Made by a program: the position numbers and the translations under genes. The notes under the pieces were generated by a model. It was not told where the DNA came from. It did not search any database and saw nothing but the letters and a program-made list of their open reading frames with translations. A DNA stretch of 64,000 nt, taken from assembly GCA_023459875.1 (NCBI GenBank), contig JAEWRY010000024.1, positions 1-64,000 of the forward strand. The letters run 5' to 3'. This document shows positions 32,915 to 45,400 of the stretch, piece by piece (positions within the stretch are counted from its first letter, which is position 1; each line of letters begins with the position of its first letter). The DNA is from Bacillota bacterium (GTDB lineage Bacteria; Bacillota; Clostridia; Oscillospirales; Oscillospiraceae).

Positions 32915-33069
32915 GCCGTGTAGAGAAGGAAAAAGATGCATATCAAGAAAAGCAAAATCTACGCCCACAAATTGATCACAATACCCGCTGCTTTCCCGGG
33001 CAGTCAGATTCCAACGGTCTGATGGGGAACTAAAACGGAACTATTGTAGGATAAACTGTCAGATCTTGC

Positions 33070-33099
33070 TTGTATGATATAGCGCCAGTAATGTATAAT
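33070..33099 (+). promoter_or_regulatory. Likely promoter of the kinase/regulator operon
   Basis: TTGTAT (33070-33075), 18 bases, TATAAT (33094-33099). It would start transcription near 33,106, leaving no leader for the upstream ATG at 33112, which supports the start at 33181. The stretch 32,915-33,060 shows nothing else. Confidence 0.55.
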
Positions 33100-33180
33100 T
33101 GAAAAAAAGGCATGCTATCATGTCGCAAAAGCACGGATGGGGATTTATACGGAAGCTCAAAGAGAAGCAACGGCGGTGTT

Positions 33181-35082
33181 ATGTTGAATAGAAAAAAGAT
33201 AATACTTCTGATCATGTTGCTGGTGCTCGCAAGCTGCATCGCGCTGTTTTTGCTGTTTAAGGAATCAACGCTTCCGGACACGATTGCCAGGGACGGCAAA
33301 CTGGACCTGTCCGGATGGGACGGAGAATCGGTGCTGTTTTTGTCCGGCGAATGGGATTTTTACTGGAACAGGTTCTTGAATGCGGTAGACTTGAGCCGCA
33401 ACCCACCCCCCGACCTGAAGGCCAAGGTTCCATCGGTCTGGAATAAATTTACCCTGAACGGGAAGCGGCTGGACGGGATGGGCTATGCCACCTACCGACT
33501 TCATGTGACAGGGGCGGACGCGGGCACTCCGCTGTCCCTGCGGGTGCTCCCCTTCTCAACGGCTTACGAGCTCTATCTCGACAATACACTCATCGCCTCC
33601 TGCGGCAGTGTGAGCATGTCGGCGGAGGACTTTGTGCCCCAGTACCGCATCCAGACGGTCACCTTTACGCCGGACAGCGGCGAGTTTGATCTCATCCTCC
33701 ATGTCTCAAACTTTGTCTACTCCCGCGGCGGCGCCTGGTACACCATCTATTTCGGAACTCCGGAAAAAATAAACCATATAAGTCAAATCGTATTCGGCAG
33801 AGACTTTTTCGTTATCAGCTGCCTGCTTATGATTTCAGCTTATTGCGTGTTTCTATTCTGCCTACGGCGGGATAAGGTATTTCTTCTGTTTTTGGCTCTC
33901 TGCGCCGTTTTCCTGGCGCGCACGCTCATCAACGGCGATTATCTCTTCAATCTTCTGGTTCCATTCTTGAGGTTTTCAACGGTTATTCGGGTGGATTACA
34001 TTACCCTTTACTTTCTGCCATGGCTCTGCCTTCGGCTGTATCAATATGTGTACCCAGAGGAGATACCCCGGCTGCCTGTTAAGCTGCTCCTGATTTATGC
34101 CGCAGTGATCACAGTCCTTACTCTTGCCGTACCTATACATATCTTTACGAATTTTATATACGTTGCCGAGCTGATCGCGGCCGCGACTGGTGTTTACGGG
34201 ATTGCCAAGATGATGATTCTGGCTGTGAGGAGAGAGCCTGAAGCCCTTTATTTGTTCGCTGGCGGCTCCGCGCTGAACATATGTATCCTTCATGACGTTC
34301 TGGGTGAAAACAACCTGCTTGGCACTGGCTATGTAGAGTATTCCACCGTGGGATTTTTAATTATGGCCCTGTGCTTCCAATGTATGTTTTCGGCGCGCTA
34401 CGATCGGCACACCAAAGAAAACGAGCTGATGCTGCTCGAACTGAACAAGGCTGATGAGCGTGAACGCAGGCTGGAGTTGCAGTTTTTAAAATCCCAGATA
34501 CGGCCTCATTTTATCAACAACGCTCTGAACGCGATCATTTCCATCGTCCGCACGGATTCTGAGAAGGCGAGAAAACTCCTCGTTGAATTCAGCAAATATC
34601 TGCAAAGCTGTTACAGCGTTCAAAATCTTCAAGATAAAGTGCCGATCGAGAACGAGCTTTCTTATGTGCGCGCATATGTGGCTCTGGAGCTGGCGCGCTT
34701 TCCTGATTTTCTGCACGTCGATTACGATATTGACGACATATTTTTTATGGTTCCCCCGCTGACGCTGCAGCCGCTTGTTGAAAACGCAATCGTACACGGA
34801 ATCAAAGTGAAAGCAGGAGATGGGCATGTTCTGATCTTTGTAAAAGACTGCGGCGAAACTGTGAAAGTCGGGGTTCTTGATGACGGGGTTGGCATAGAAC
34901 CGGAGCGGACGGATGCTCTGCTCTCAGCGGAGCACAACGGAACCGGCATCGGGATTTATAATATTAATCGCCGTTTAGAGCGACTCTATAATACCGGCCT
35001 GCATCTGGAAAACCGCCCGGAGGGCGGCACCAACGCGTATTTCGTTGTTCCGAAGGAGGGAGAAGCATGCTGCGAGCCGTAA
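33181..35082 (+). CDS. LytS-like sensor histidine kinase with 7TMR-DISM sensor
   Basis: The product is 633 residues. One N-terminal helix leads to an outer jelly-roll-like domain (about 35-200, with SGEWDFYWN and WNKFTLNGKRLDGMGYATYRL) of the 7TMR-DISM type. Seven membrane helices follow (about 205-395). The kinase has the H-box RPHFINNALNAI with H443, the N-box LVENAIVHGI, the G-box DDGVGI and GTGIGIYNINRRL. Such kinases sense extracellular small molecules, often sugars, and act on response regulators. Its stop overlaps the regulator gene by 16 bases. Its location just before the giant surface protein suggests it controls that gene. Confidence 0.85.
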   Translation: MLNRKKIILLIMLLVLASCIALFLLFKESTLPDTIARDGKLDLSGWDGESVLFLSGEWDFYWNRFLNAVDLSRNPPPDLKAKVPSVWNKFTLNGKRLDGMGYATYRLHVTGADAGTPLSLRVLPFSTAYELYLDNTLIASCGSVSMSAEDFVPQYRIQTVTFTPDSGEFDLILHVSNFVYSRGGAWYTIYFGTPEKINHISQIVFGRDFFVISCLLMISAYCVFLFCLRRDKVFLLFLALCAVFLARTLINGDYLFNLLVPFLRFSTVIRVDYITLYFLPWLCLRLYQYVYPEEIPRLPVKLLLIYAAVITVLTLAVPIHIFTNFIYVAELIAAATGVYGIAKMMILAVRREPEALYLFAGGSALNICILHDVLGENNLLGTGYVEYSTVGFLIMALCFQCMFSARYDRHTKENELMLLELNKADERERRLELQFLKSQIRPHFINNALNAIISIVRTDSEKARKLLVEFSKYLQSCYSVQNLQDKVPIENELSYVRAYVALELARFPDFLHVDYDIDDIFFMVPPLTLQPLVENAIVHGIKVKAGDGHVLIFVKDCGETVKVGVLDDGVGIEPERTDALLSAEHNGTGIGIYNINRRLERLYNTGLHLENRPEGGTNAYFVVPKEGEACCEP

Positions 35083-36179
35083 TTATTGATGACGAGCGTC
35101 CCGCGCTGGAAGAGCTGTCGTATCTGCTGGGAAAATACTCAGTTAAGGTCATTGGAAGCTTTTTGAATACGGAAGGCGCGCTTGACTTTATCTCTTGCGA
35201 AAAGCCGGATATCGTTTTTCTCGATATTGAGATTCGGGATGTAAACGGAATAGATTTCGGTGTGGAGCTGCAAAGCGGCGCGGAGAATACTGCAATCATC
35301 TTTGTTACCGCCTATCCTAATTACTCGCTTGAGGCGTTCCGGGCGTATCCTCTGGATTATATTGTGAAGCCGGTCGACGAGGAACGTCTGGCGCGATCCC
35401 TGCGGCACGTGCGGGAGTCTTTGAAGCTCCGTTCCGATACCGGAGGCGGGGACTTTTATATCCGTTGTTTCAGAAAGCTCGAAAGTATGCACGGCGGTAA
35501 CAAGGTAAAATTCCCGACAAAAAGAACGCGCGAGCTTTTTGCGTATCTGATCTGTAACGAAGGGGCCGTGATTTACCGCGGCGACCTTTTGCGGCTCTTC
35601 TTCGGCAGCGGGGAAAACGAGAAGGACGCAAACAACCTGAGGGTGTCTATGTTCAGGATCAGAAACGCTTTGCGCGAGGCTGGAGTCGGGAAGGATCAGC
35701 TTTTGATAAAGGATGACTTTTCTGTCGGGATAGCCGACGGGGTATGCGATATTGTGGATTTTCAGCGCTTTATCAGAAATAATCCGGGGATAGACGCCGA
35801 GAACATCGTTCGGGCGGAAAAAATCGCCGAGCTTGCGGACGGAGAATTGCTTACGGACATTGACGCTCTCTGGATCACGGAAAAAAGAGAGTTGGTAATG
35901 ATGGAAACAGAGGCGCTTTTTATTAATATGGCGATATACTACCTGTCCGGAGGTTTTTACGGCAGGGCGGAAGCCGCGCTGCTGCGCCTGCTTTCTTTCA
36001 ATTCTATTTCGGAGCGGGGCTTCCGCCGCCTGCTGGACCTGTATATGCGGACGGGAAACACTCTGAAATATCGCAGCTGCTACGAGCGCTACCATGAAAT
36101 GAAAGTGGTGGAGTTCGGAGAGCGGCCACCGAAAATTTACGTGGATTTTTACACAAAATGCATGGGCAATTTCTCATGA
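35067..36179 (+). CDS. Response regulator with SARP-type output
   Basis: The product is 370 residues. The receiver (1-115) has the acidic pair D8-D9 and phospho-acceptor D53 in FLDIEIRDVNG, with T79 and K101-type switch residues (FVTAYPN, IVKPVDEE). The output is not LytTR, as would be usual with LytS kinases, but a winged helix (about 150-230, TKRTRELFAYLICNEGAVIYRGDLL) followed by a bacterial transcriptional-activation (BTAD) domain (about 240-365), as in SARP regulators. It is translated by overlap with the kinase, and a 20-bp terminator follows. Confidence 0.85.
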   Translation: MLRAVIIDDERPALEELSYLLGKYSVKVIGSFLNTEGALDFISCEKPDIVFLDIEIRDVNGIDFGVELQSGAENTAIIFVTAYPNYSLEAFRAYPLDYIVKPVDEERLARSLRHVRESLKLRSDTGGGDFYIRCFRKLESMHGGNKVKFPTKRTRELFAYLICNEGAVIYRGDLLRLFFGSGENEKDANNLRVSMFRIRNALREAGVGKDQLLIKDDFSVGIADGVCDIVDFQRFIRNNPGIDAENIVRAEKIAELADGELLTDIDALWITEKRELVMMETEALFINMAIYYLSGGFYGRAEAALLRLLSFNSISERGFRRLLDLYMRTGNTLKYRSCYERYHEMKVVEFGERPPKIYVDFYTKCMGNFS

Positions 36180-36194
36180 AAAGTCCAAATAATC

Positions 36195-36237
36195 AAGGCT
36201 CTGCGCGCCGTTTCGTTGAAACGGCGCGCAGAGCCTT
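36195..36237 (+). terminator. 20-bp perfect hairpin terminator
   Basis: Arms 36195-36214 and 36218-36237 are exact complements around GTT, followed by T, G and A. It separates the regulator operon from the surface-protein gene. The remaining 36,238-36,496 is AT-rich spacer; no consensus promoter stands out. Confidence 0.7.
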
Positions 36238-36496
36238 TGAAATGGTTTTGAAATGGCGGAATGATAAAATTAATCTAAATGCTTACTGAACAAATCAAAT
36301 ACATAGCAGCATAAGCTTTGAACCGTGTTTTTAATCTGTTCAGGCAATAAAACAATGCATCTGAAACAGCAAAAAAATAATTACCGACAATATATTGATT
36401 TAATGCATGATTCGAACCTCAATTCCCTGCTGAGGAGGATAGTATCCTGTTAAAACTGAAATTATTATGCTATTTGATATAAGGGGAGAAGAAGCC

Positions 36497-39400
36497 GTGA
36501 AGAAAATGATTTTAAAAAATATAAGCTTCAGAAAATGTATCGGTGTCGTCTTGTCGTTTGCCATGATCGTAAGCTTTTTGCCTATATCGGCATACGGATA
36601 TGTTACGCCTACCGACAGCACGCCGCCGACGCTTATGAGCGCGAGCCGGACGAGCAATACGGAGATTACCGTAACGCTCAGCGAAAACTGTGTCAATCTC
36701 ACAAAGTCAGGTGACGGCGGCTTCACGGTAACGCAAACCAGCGGTGCGTCAACATATTTGGTTTCGGCGACCGCTCAGGTAATCGATTTAAAACATGTTG
36801 CGCTTACTGTGGAAGATATGCCCGCGTCCTGCGACCAAGGTGTCACCGTTACATGTACGAAAGGAATAAACGGCACGATAGCCGACACGGCGGGAAACGC
36901 GCTGGAAACCACCAGCACCGGCGTCGCGGTCCCGGCGTGGGATGGAACGCCGCCAACGCTTGTAAGCGCGAGCCTTATAAGCAGCACCGAAATCACGGTG
37001 ACGCTGAGTGAAGACTGTCAGAATCTCACGCAGGCAAACGACGGCGGCTTTACGGTGAAGGAAACGGGTGGCACTACGGCGTACGCGGTGTCTGCAACCG
37101 CCCAGTGTGAAGACACGGGCCATGTAGTCCTGACCGTGGCCGATCTGTCGGCGTCCAGAAGCAAAGGCGTCACGATCACATATACAAAGGGGACGAACGG
37201 CACAATCGCCGACTTGGCGGGAAATGCGCTGGCAAGCAACAGCATCGGCGTTTCCATAGCGCCGTGGGATTCCGATGTCCCGACGGTGGAGATTACAACG
37301 ACGGCGGACAATCCAACTTATACCCGATCCATCCCTCTGACGATTACCTTCAGCGAAGCTGTGACGGGTTTCACTGCGGATGATATTACTGTCGAATACG
37401 CCACGAAGAATGATAACTTTTCCGGCAGCGGCAGCGTTTACAGGATTACCCTCACGCCGACCGGCGACGGCGATACGATCATAGTCGATATAGCCGCGGG
37501 CGCGGCAAAGGACTCGGCGGGCAACGACAACGCTGCGGCGACGCAGTTTTCCATCGTTTACGCGTCCACCATCGACTATGCGGTGGACGGCGGCTCTATC
37601 ACGTTTGCCCCGTCGACCAAAACGGTTGTGGGGTTCAAGGGCAGCCCGACGACAGTCGTGATCCCCGATAAAATAGGCGATGTGAGTGTCACCAGCCTTG
37701 GGCAGAACTCGCTTTCGAATTGCACCAGCATGACGTCGATTACCCTTCCCGACAGTATTACGTCGATGCAACAGGGCGTTTTTTCCGGCTGCACGGGCCT
37801 GACGTCGATTACCATTCCAGACAGCGTCACGGTAATCAACCAGAGCACGTTTGTCAACTGCGCCAATCTGCGCGAAGTGATATTCCCCAGCGATCTGACC
37901 GCAGTCAGGGACCAGTCCTTCAACGGCTGCAGCAGTCTTGAAACGATAACTTTTCCGGATACGCTGGAATTGATCGGATGGGGCGCGTTTCTCAACTGTA
38001 CGGGTCTTAAATCAATCACCATTCCCGCAAGCGTCATCTCAATCGAGGGTTCCGCGTTTCAAAACTGCGGCAGTCTCGCCGCCGTGTATATGAAAGGTAA
38101 CGCGCCCACATACGGGGACAATGTATTTCAGTCGACTGCCGCCGGTATTACGGTTTTCTACCGGGCCGGGGCGACGGGCTTTTCCGGTACATACGCGGGC
38201 TGCGCGACCGCACTTTGGGTGCAGCATACCGTTACGGTGAGTTGTGGAGACCACGGAACGGTATTTCCGGAAACCACGGCCGTTTACGACGGCGAGACCG
38301 TCACCTTTACAATAACTCCCGATACGGGATTCCAGATTTCGACGCTGACCTTTAACGGTGAAAACGTTACGGCGGATGCCGGGGGCGAATACTTGAGTCC
38401 CGCGGTTTGTGACGACGCCGAACTCAACGTCACGTTCGAGGCGGTTGGCACGCCGACGGTCACGATTTCAACCGAAGCGCATGATCCCACAAACGCATCT
38501 CCGATTACGGTTACGATCACGTTCAGCGAGGCCGTAACAGGTTTTGATATAAGCGATATCGGCGTCACCGGCGGCACGGCGGGAAATTTCAATACAACCA
38601 GCGCTGCGGTCTATACCGCCGATATTACACCCTCAGGCGACGGGACGGTCACAATAAGCGTGGCGGCGGGGGCGGCGCAAAGCGGGGGTATCGGCAACCG
38701 CGCGGCGGTGCCGCTTTCGGTGACCTACGACAGCACCGCGCCGACGCTGAGCAATGCGGACGCGGATCAGATCACCGGCTCGGAAGCGTCACTGAGCTTC
38801 ACATCCAATGAGGCCGGGACATATTACTACCTCGTATATCCGGCGGCTTACACGGCTCCCGGCGCGGATACGGTAAGGGCGCAGGGGGACGGGGCCGCCG
38901 CAAAGGGCGCGGGCGCGGCGGTCTCGGGATCAAACAGTGCTAAGGTGACAGGCCTCTCGGCCACGACGGATTATAAGGCTTATGTCGTCGTTGAGGACGC
39001 GGCTGGGAATCTATCCACAGTAAAAGCAATCGCGTTTACAACGACGATTATAAAAATCCCGCTTACGAGCTCGGTCACCTCTTTTACGAACGGAGCGACC
39101 TACACGATAAAGGACGCCGAACAATTTGAGCGTCTCGCGAGCCTCGGACAAGGAGGTAAATCCGGAGCGGGCGCGACGTTTGAACTTATAAACGACATTG
39201 CCTTTGGCTACTGGCAGGACACAGACGGCGACGGCACTGCCGACGACGGTGAAATTTTCGACGCGCCCAGCGGCGGCAGCGCCTATACGAAAACGAACTA
39301 TGTGCCGATTGGCGTTGGCGGCCATCAGTTTTCAGGCGTGTTTGACGGAAAAGGCCATACGGTCAGCGGGATATACTGCAAAGAGACAAATTTAAACATG

Positions 39401-42400
39401 GGTTTGTTCTCAAGCATATCCGGGGGTACCGTAAAAAACATCAGAGTGACAAACAGCTTTTTCGACACCTCCGGCAGCACTATCAGCAGCTCCGCGGGTG
39501 TTGTGAGCAATCTTGAAGACGGCGGCGCAGTGGAAAACTGTACCGTCGATTCCAGCGTTACGATTAAAGGCAAAAGGAACTCGGGCGGAATCGCCGGAAG
39601 CTGCCGGGCCTCCACTATACGGGGGTGTTATAACGGAGCCGCGGTAAGTGTGAGCGAAGGGATTGTCGGGGGTATCGCCGGCTACGTGGACGGAGGATCG
39701 CTTATCGCATGCTGCTGGAATTCCGGCAGCGTGAGCGGTATAAGTAATGCCGGAGGCATCGCCGGAGAGTCGATCACTGACGGAGACACGCTGCAAAACT
39801 GCTGCAATACCGGAACCGTAGCAGTAAGCAGCGGAAATGGCGGCGGTATCGCGGGTATGGGCGTGAAGGTTGAATACTGCTATAGCGCTGCGGCCGTCGT
39901 CAGCAGCGCCTCCGGCATAGGCGCGATATTGGGAAACTTCGTTAACAAAAACAGTTCTGCGACAGGCTGCTTTTATGATAATCAGGTATGCGCCCTTAAG
40001 GGTGTAAATAAAAAAGACGCCGCCGGTATCGAAGGAAAGACCACTGCCGAAATGCAGTCGGCAACGGCGTTTACCGGCTGGGATACGGGTATATGGCATT
40101 TTAGTTCAGGAAGTTATCCGCGGCTTACCGCTTTAATGAGTACCGATACCGCTGCGCCGACGCTTGTGAGCGCGAAGATACTGAGCATAACTTCGATTAA
40201 GGTGACGCTCAGCGAAGACTGCCGCCTGCTCACGAAAGCAAGTAGCGGAGGATTTTCAGTGAAGGAGACGGGCGGCACGGCGGTCTACGCGGTGACGGCG
40301 ACGGCGCAGGGAGATAATCCCCGTGAGGTGGTGCTGACCGTGCAGGATATGTACGCCTCGTGCGGAAAGGGTGTTACGGTGACCTATACACACGGAACGA
40401 GCGGCACAATTGAGGATTTGGCCGGAAACGTGATGGGAAGCGACGCGTCCGGGGTTGCGGCAACGGCGGGGGAGACGACTCCGCCAACCATGGTCAGCGC
40501 AATGTATGTTAACAACACACAAATCACGGTGACGCTCAGCGAGGACTGTTTAGGTCTGACAAATCCGAACGACGGCGGATTTACGGTAAAAGAGACGGGC
40601 GTCACAACTACTTACATGGTGACGTCGACAGTCAGGGAGAGCAGCAAAAAAATTATATTGTACGTTGAGAATATGTCCGCCTCCTGCGCCAAGGGTGTTA
40701 CGGTGACTTATAAGAAAGGCGGCAGCGGTATAGTTACCGACTTGATGGGAAACGCCATGGAGACGAACGGCACGGGCGTTTTAGTTGCGGCGTGGGACAC
40801 GGGCAGACCGGAGGTTTCCGGAGTTTCGAGCGGAGCGTCCTACAACGCGGATGTTGCGCCGACGTTTACGGAAGGAACAGCGACGCTCCAGAAGGACGGC
40901 GGGGCGGCGAGCGCTTATACTTCCGGCACGGCAATTTCGGCGGAAGGCGGCTACGTGCTCACCGTCACCAATGCGGCGGGCAGCACTGTAGTAAGTTTCA
41001 CAATCGACAAAACGGCGCCCGTTTTAAGCGGGCTGAGCCGTGTATCGGTGACTTCGGCGGGCGCTGCGCTTCAGTTTATTTCCAGCGAGATTACACCGTA
41101 TTACTTCCTCATCCTCCCTGCGGAGGATTCCGAGCCGGACGCGGACGCGGTCAGGGATGCGGGGCCGGGGGCGGGTTGGTCGGGCACCGCTTCCGCCGGA
41201 ACCAACAGTGTAAACGTTTCAGGGCTTATTGCCGGAACGGATTACAAAGCCTATCTGATCCTTGAGGACGAGGCGGGAAACCGTTCCGGCATGGAATCCG
41301 CCGGCCTTACGACGGGGGATACCGTGATACCGCTGGACTCGGCGGTCACGACGCTTCAGAGCGGCGTCACCTATACCGTCGACAGCACCGATCAGCTGAA
41401 CCGCCTCGGTTATCTTGTGCAGACAGGACAGAGCGGAGCCGGGTCGACCTTTGTTCTGACCGAGGATATCGTATTCGGATACTGGCAGGATAAAAACACG
41501 AACGGCGTAGTTGACAACGGGGAAATTTATAATGCGCCCAGCGGAGGAACGGCCTATACAGATTTAAACTATACGGTTATCGGCAGGTACCTGAAATATT
41601 TCTCCGGAACCTTCGACGGAAGAGGCCACACGGTCAGCGGGCTGTACACCAGTGAAGATAACAGCAGCGGAAACCTTGCCCTGAGCGCCCTGATCGGCGG
41701 CGTGGACGGGGGAATTGTCCGGAATGTCGGCGTTAAAGAAAGCTATATACAGGGCTATAAATATCCGGCGGGGGTAGTAGGGTATCTGGTAAGCGGCACG
41801 GTGGAAAACTGTTACGCCGATGAAAGCGTTAGCATAGCGGGCCCCGGCATTAGTATCGGCGGCGTTGTGGGAAGTTGCGAATCCTCCGTCATTTCCTGCT
41901 GTTACAATCGCGGCAGTGTGAACGGCAAAGGCTTTGTTACCCACCTCGGCGGCATCGTCGGGCAGATCATAGGAGAAAACAGCGCAATCTGCCGCTGCTA
42001 TAATTCCGGGACTGTTTACGCCGAGAATAACCGCCATGGAACCGGCGGCATCGCGGGCCTATTGAGCACGGGTTCAGGCAACAGGATAGAGAACTGTTAC
42101 AATACAGGCAGTGTCACCGGCAGCGGAGCTATGTTCGGCGGCATTGCCGGATGCAGTTTTGGGAGCATCCTGAACTGTTATAACGCGGCGGCGGTGGACG
42201 ATACGTCTTGGAACGGCAACATAGTGGGGTCAAGAGCTTATCTTGATAGCTATGTGACGACCGGCTGCTATTACGACAGCGAGGTGTGCGCTGTCGGGGG
42301 AATCGAAGGCCACGACACCGCAGGCAGCACCGAGGGGAAAGTCACCGTGGACATGCAGTCGAGCACGCCATTTTTCGGCTGGGATACGGGACTCTGGAGC

Positions 42401-45400
42401 TTCGAGTCAGGAAAGTATCCCCAGCTTGTCGGTTTCACGGATTTTGAACACACCGTGCCGACCATAACAGGCGCCAGCAGATCCGACGATACAGAAATCA
42501 CGATAACACTCAGCGAGGACTGCCGCTATCTCAGGAAGACAAGCGATGGCGGCTTTACGGTAACCGAGAAGGACGGCACGAAGACCTACGCGGTGACGTC
42601 GACGGCAAAAGGGACAGACGCTCAGCATATCGTCCTGACGCTTGCGAATATGGCCGCGTCCGGCGCAAAGGGGATCACGGTCACCTATACAAAAGGGAAA
42701 ACCGGCACGATAGCCGACCTTGCGTACAATCCGCTGAAAACGGACGGCACCGGGGTTACAATCGGCGCATGGGATACGGCGGGGCCGGAAGTCATTGGCG
42801 TGAATGACAAAGCGTCCTACAAAACCTCTGTAACGCCGACGTTTACCGAAGGAACGGCGACACTGAAAAAAGGCAGCGGCATAGCGGGAAATTATGCGTC
42901 AGGCACGGTAATCACCGCAGACGGCGCTTATGTGCTCACCGTTACCGATACCTCGGGCAACGTTACGGTTATAAGCTTTACAATTGATACGACGGCCCCC
43001 GAGGTCTCCGGCGTGAGCGACGGAGCGTCCTACAACACCGACGTTACGCCCTCGTTTACCGAAGGAACGGCAACGCTGCAAAAAGACGGCGGCACGGCAA
43101 ACGCGTATGTCAGCGGCACGGCGATCACCGCAGACGGCGCATACGTGCTGACCGTCACCGACGCGGTGGGCAACGAAATGGTTATCAATTTTACCATCGA
43201 TAGAATAGCGCCGGTGCTCTCCGACGCGGGCGTGGATACAATCACGGGCGCGGGCGCGACGCTCAATTTTACGTCCGGTGAGGCTTGTTCATATTATTAT
43301 CTCGTCCTTCCGGCGGACAATACCGCCCCGGACGCCGAAACGGTCCGCGCGCAGGGCTACGGGCCGGAAGCCTTCGGCACGGGCGCCGCCGCTTTGGGAT
43401 CAAACAGCGTAGACATGACGGGGCTTATCGCCGGAACGGATTACAGGGTGTATGTGATCACAGAGGACGCTGCGGGCAACCTTTCCGAGGTCAAAGCTGC
43501 TTCGTTTACCACAGCGGACAATGAAATCGCGCTTAACGCGTCTGTCACGACGCTGGAGGCCGGAAAGACCTATACCATCGGCAGCGCGGAGCAGCTTAAT
43601 TATCTGGCGGGACTTGTCGACGGCGGACAGACCGGCGCTGGCTCGACCTTCGTGCTAACGTCCGATATCCGTTTCGGCTACTGGCAGGACAAGGACGCGG
43701 ACGGGGTCGCCGACTACGGAGAAATCTATAATGCGGAAAGTGGCGGGGATGCGTATACGGCAACGAACTATGATATGATAGGCTACATAGACGATCCCAC
43801 CTATACCTTCTACAGCTTCGGCGGTACCTTCGACGGGAGAGGCCATACGGTCAGCGGGCTTTATAACAACACGTCCGATCCAACTATTTGGTACAGTGCG
43901 CTCTTTGCCTGTGTCGACGGCGGCACCGTCAGGAACGTCGGCGTGAAGGAGAGCTATATCCAGGGCGGCATATCGGTTGCCGCTGTGGTAGGTGACTGTT
44001 ACCGCGGCACAGTGGAAAACTGCTGGACCGAAGAAAGCGTCAGCATCATCGGATTTGGATATTGCATAGGCGGGATCGTGGGATACTGCGATTCTTCCAC
44101 CGTTCAGTACTGTTACAACAAGGGCAGCGTCAGCGGCACTGGAGAGTCATACGGCATCGGCGGAGTTACCGGATATGTCGGATACGATTATGTTAACGGA
44201 GAGAAATCCGTCGTACAGTGTTGCTGCAATACTGGCAGCGTCAGCGGAGAAAACGGATATAATAGTATTTTGGACATTGGCGGTGTTGTCGGTTTACTTT
44301 ATGACGAAGGCTCCGGCAACCTACTGCAAAATTGTTACAACACCGGCAGTGTCAGCGGCAGCGGCTGGTATATCGGAGGCGTCGTCGGAGAGAACCAGGG
44401 GATTACACAGTATTGCTACAATGCGGGGACCGTTAGCGGTTCGGATTATGCAGGCGGCGTCGCCGGAGATAATTACGGCACGATGACAGGCTGTTATTAC
44501 GACAGTTTGGTTTGCATTCTCGGAGGAATCAACGGAAGCGACGTTGACTGCAGTGCTCAGGGCAAAGACACCGCGTGGATGAAATCCGGATCAACGTATG
44601 CCGACTGGAATATCGGGTTCTGGCACTTTGAATCGGGAAAATATCCCGAACTGTTTGGCTTCCTGGTATTTGACAGCATCCCGCCGACGGTTACTCTGTC
44701 GTCCTTAGCTTCAGAAACAACAAATAGCTCGCCATTTACAATAACTATCACATTCAGCGAGGCGGTAACAGGTTTTGAGGCTGGGGACCTCACGGTCGGA
44801 AACGGTACGAAGGGCACGCTTTCCGGCAATGGGAAAGACTATACGATCGATATCACGCCTGTTACAGACGGCGCGGTAACTGTGGATATAGCGGCGGGGG
44901 TTGCAGCCGATGCCGCGGGCAACGGCAGCGAGGCGGCGACGCAGCTGAGCAGGACCTACGACGGCACCGCGCCTACCGCCCCGACTGTGACGAGCACTTC
45001 GGACCTGACCACCGACACGACGCCCACCTGGACGTGGACGGCGGGCACCGGCGGCAGCGGCACCTTCTGGTATAAGCTGGACAGCAGCAATCTGACCTCC
45101 GGTACGATCTCGACGACAACGCCCTCCTATACCCCCCAGACCGACCTTGCCGACGGCGACCACACCCTGTACGTGCAGGAGCGCGACGCGGTCGGTAACT
45201 GGTCGGCGAGCGGGAGCTATAAGGTCACGGTAGATACAACTGCCCCGACGGCCCCGTCCGTGACGAGCACTTCGGACCTGACCACCGACACGGCGCCGGA
45301 ATGGACGTGGACGGCTGGAGAGAACATCGGCAACGGGACCTTCCGGTATAAGCTGGACGACAGCAACTTGGCGTCCGATGCCACGGAAACAACGGATAAA

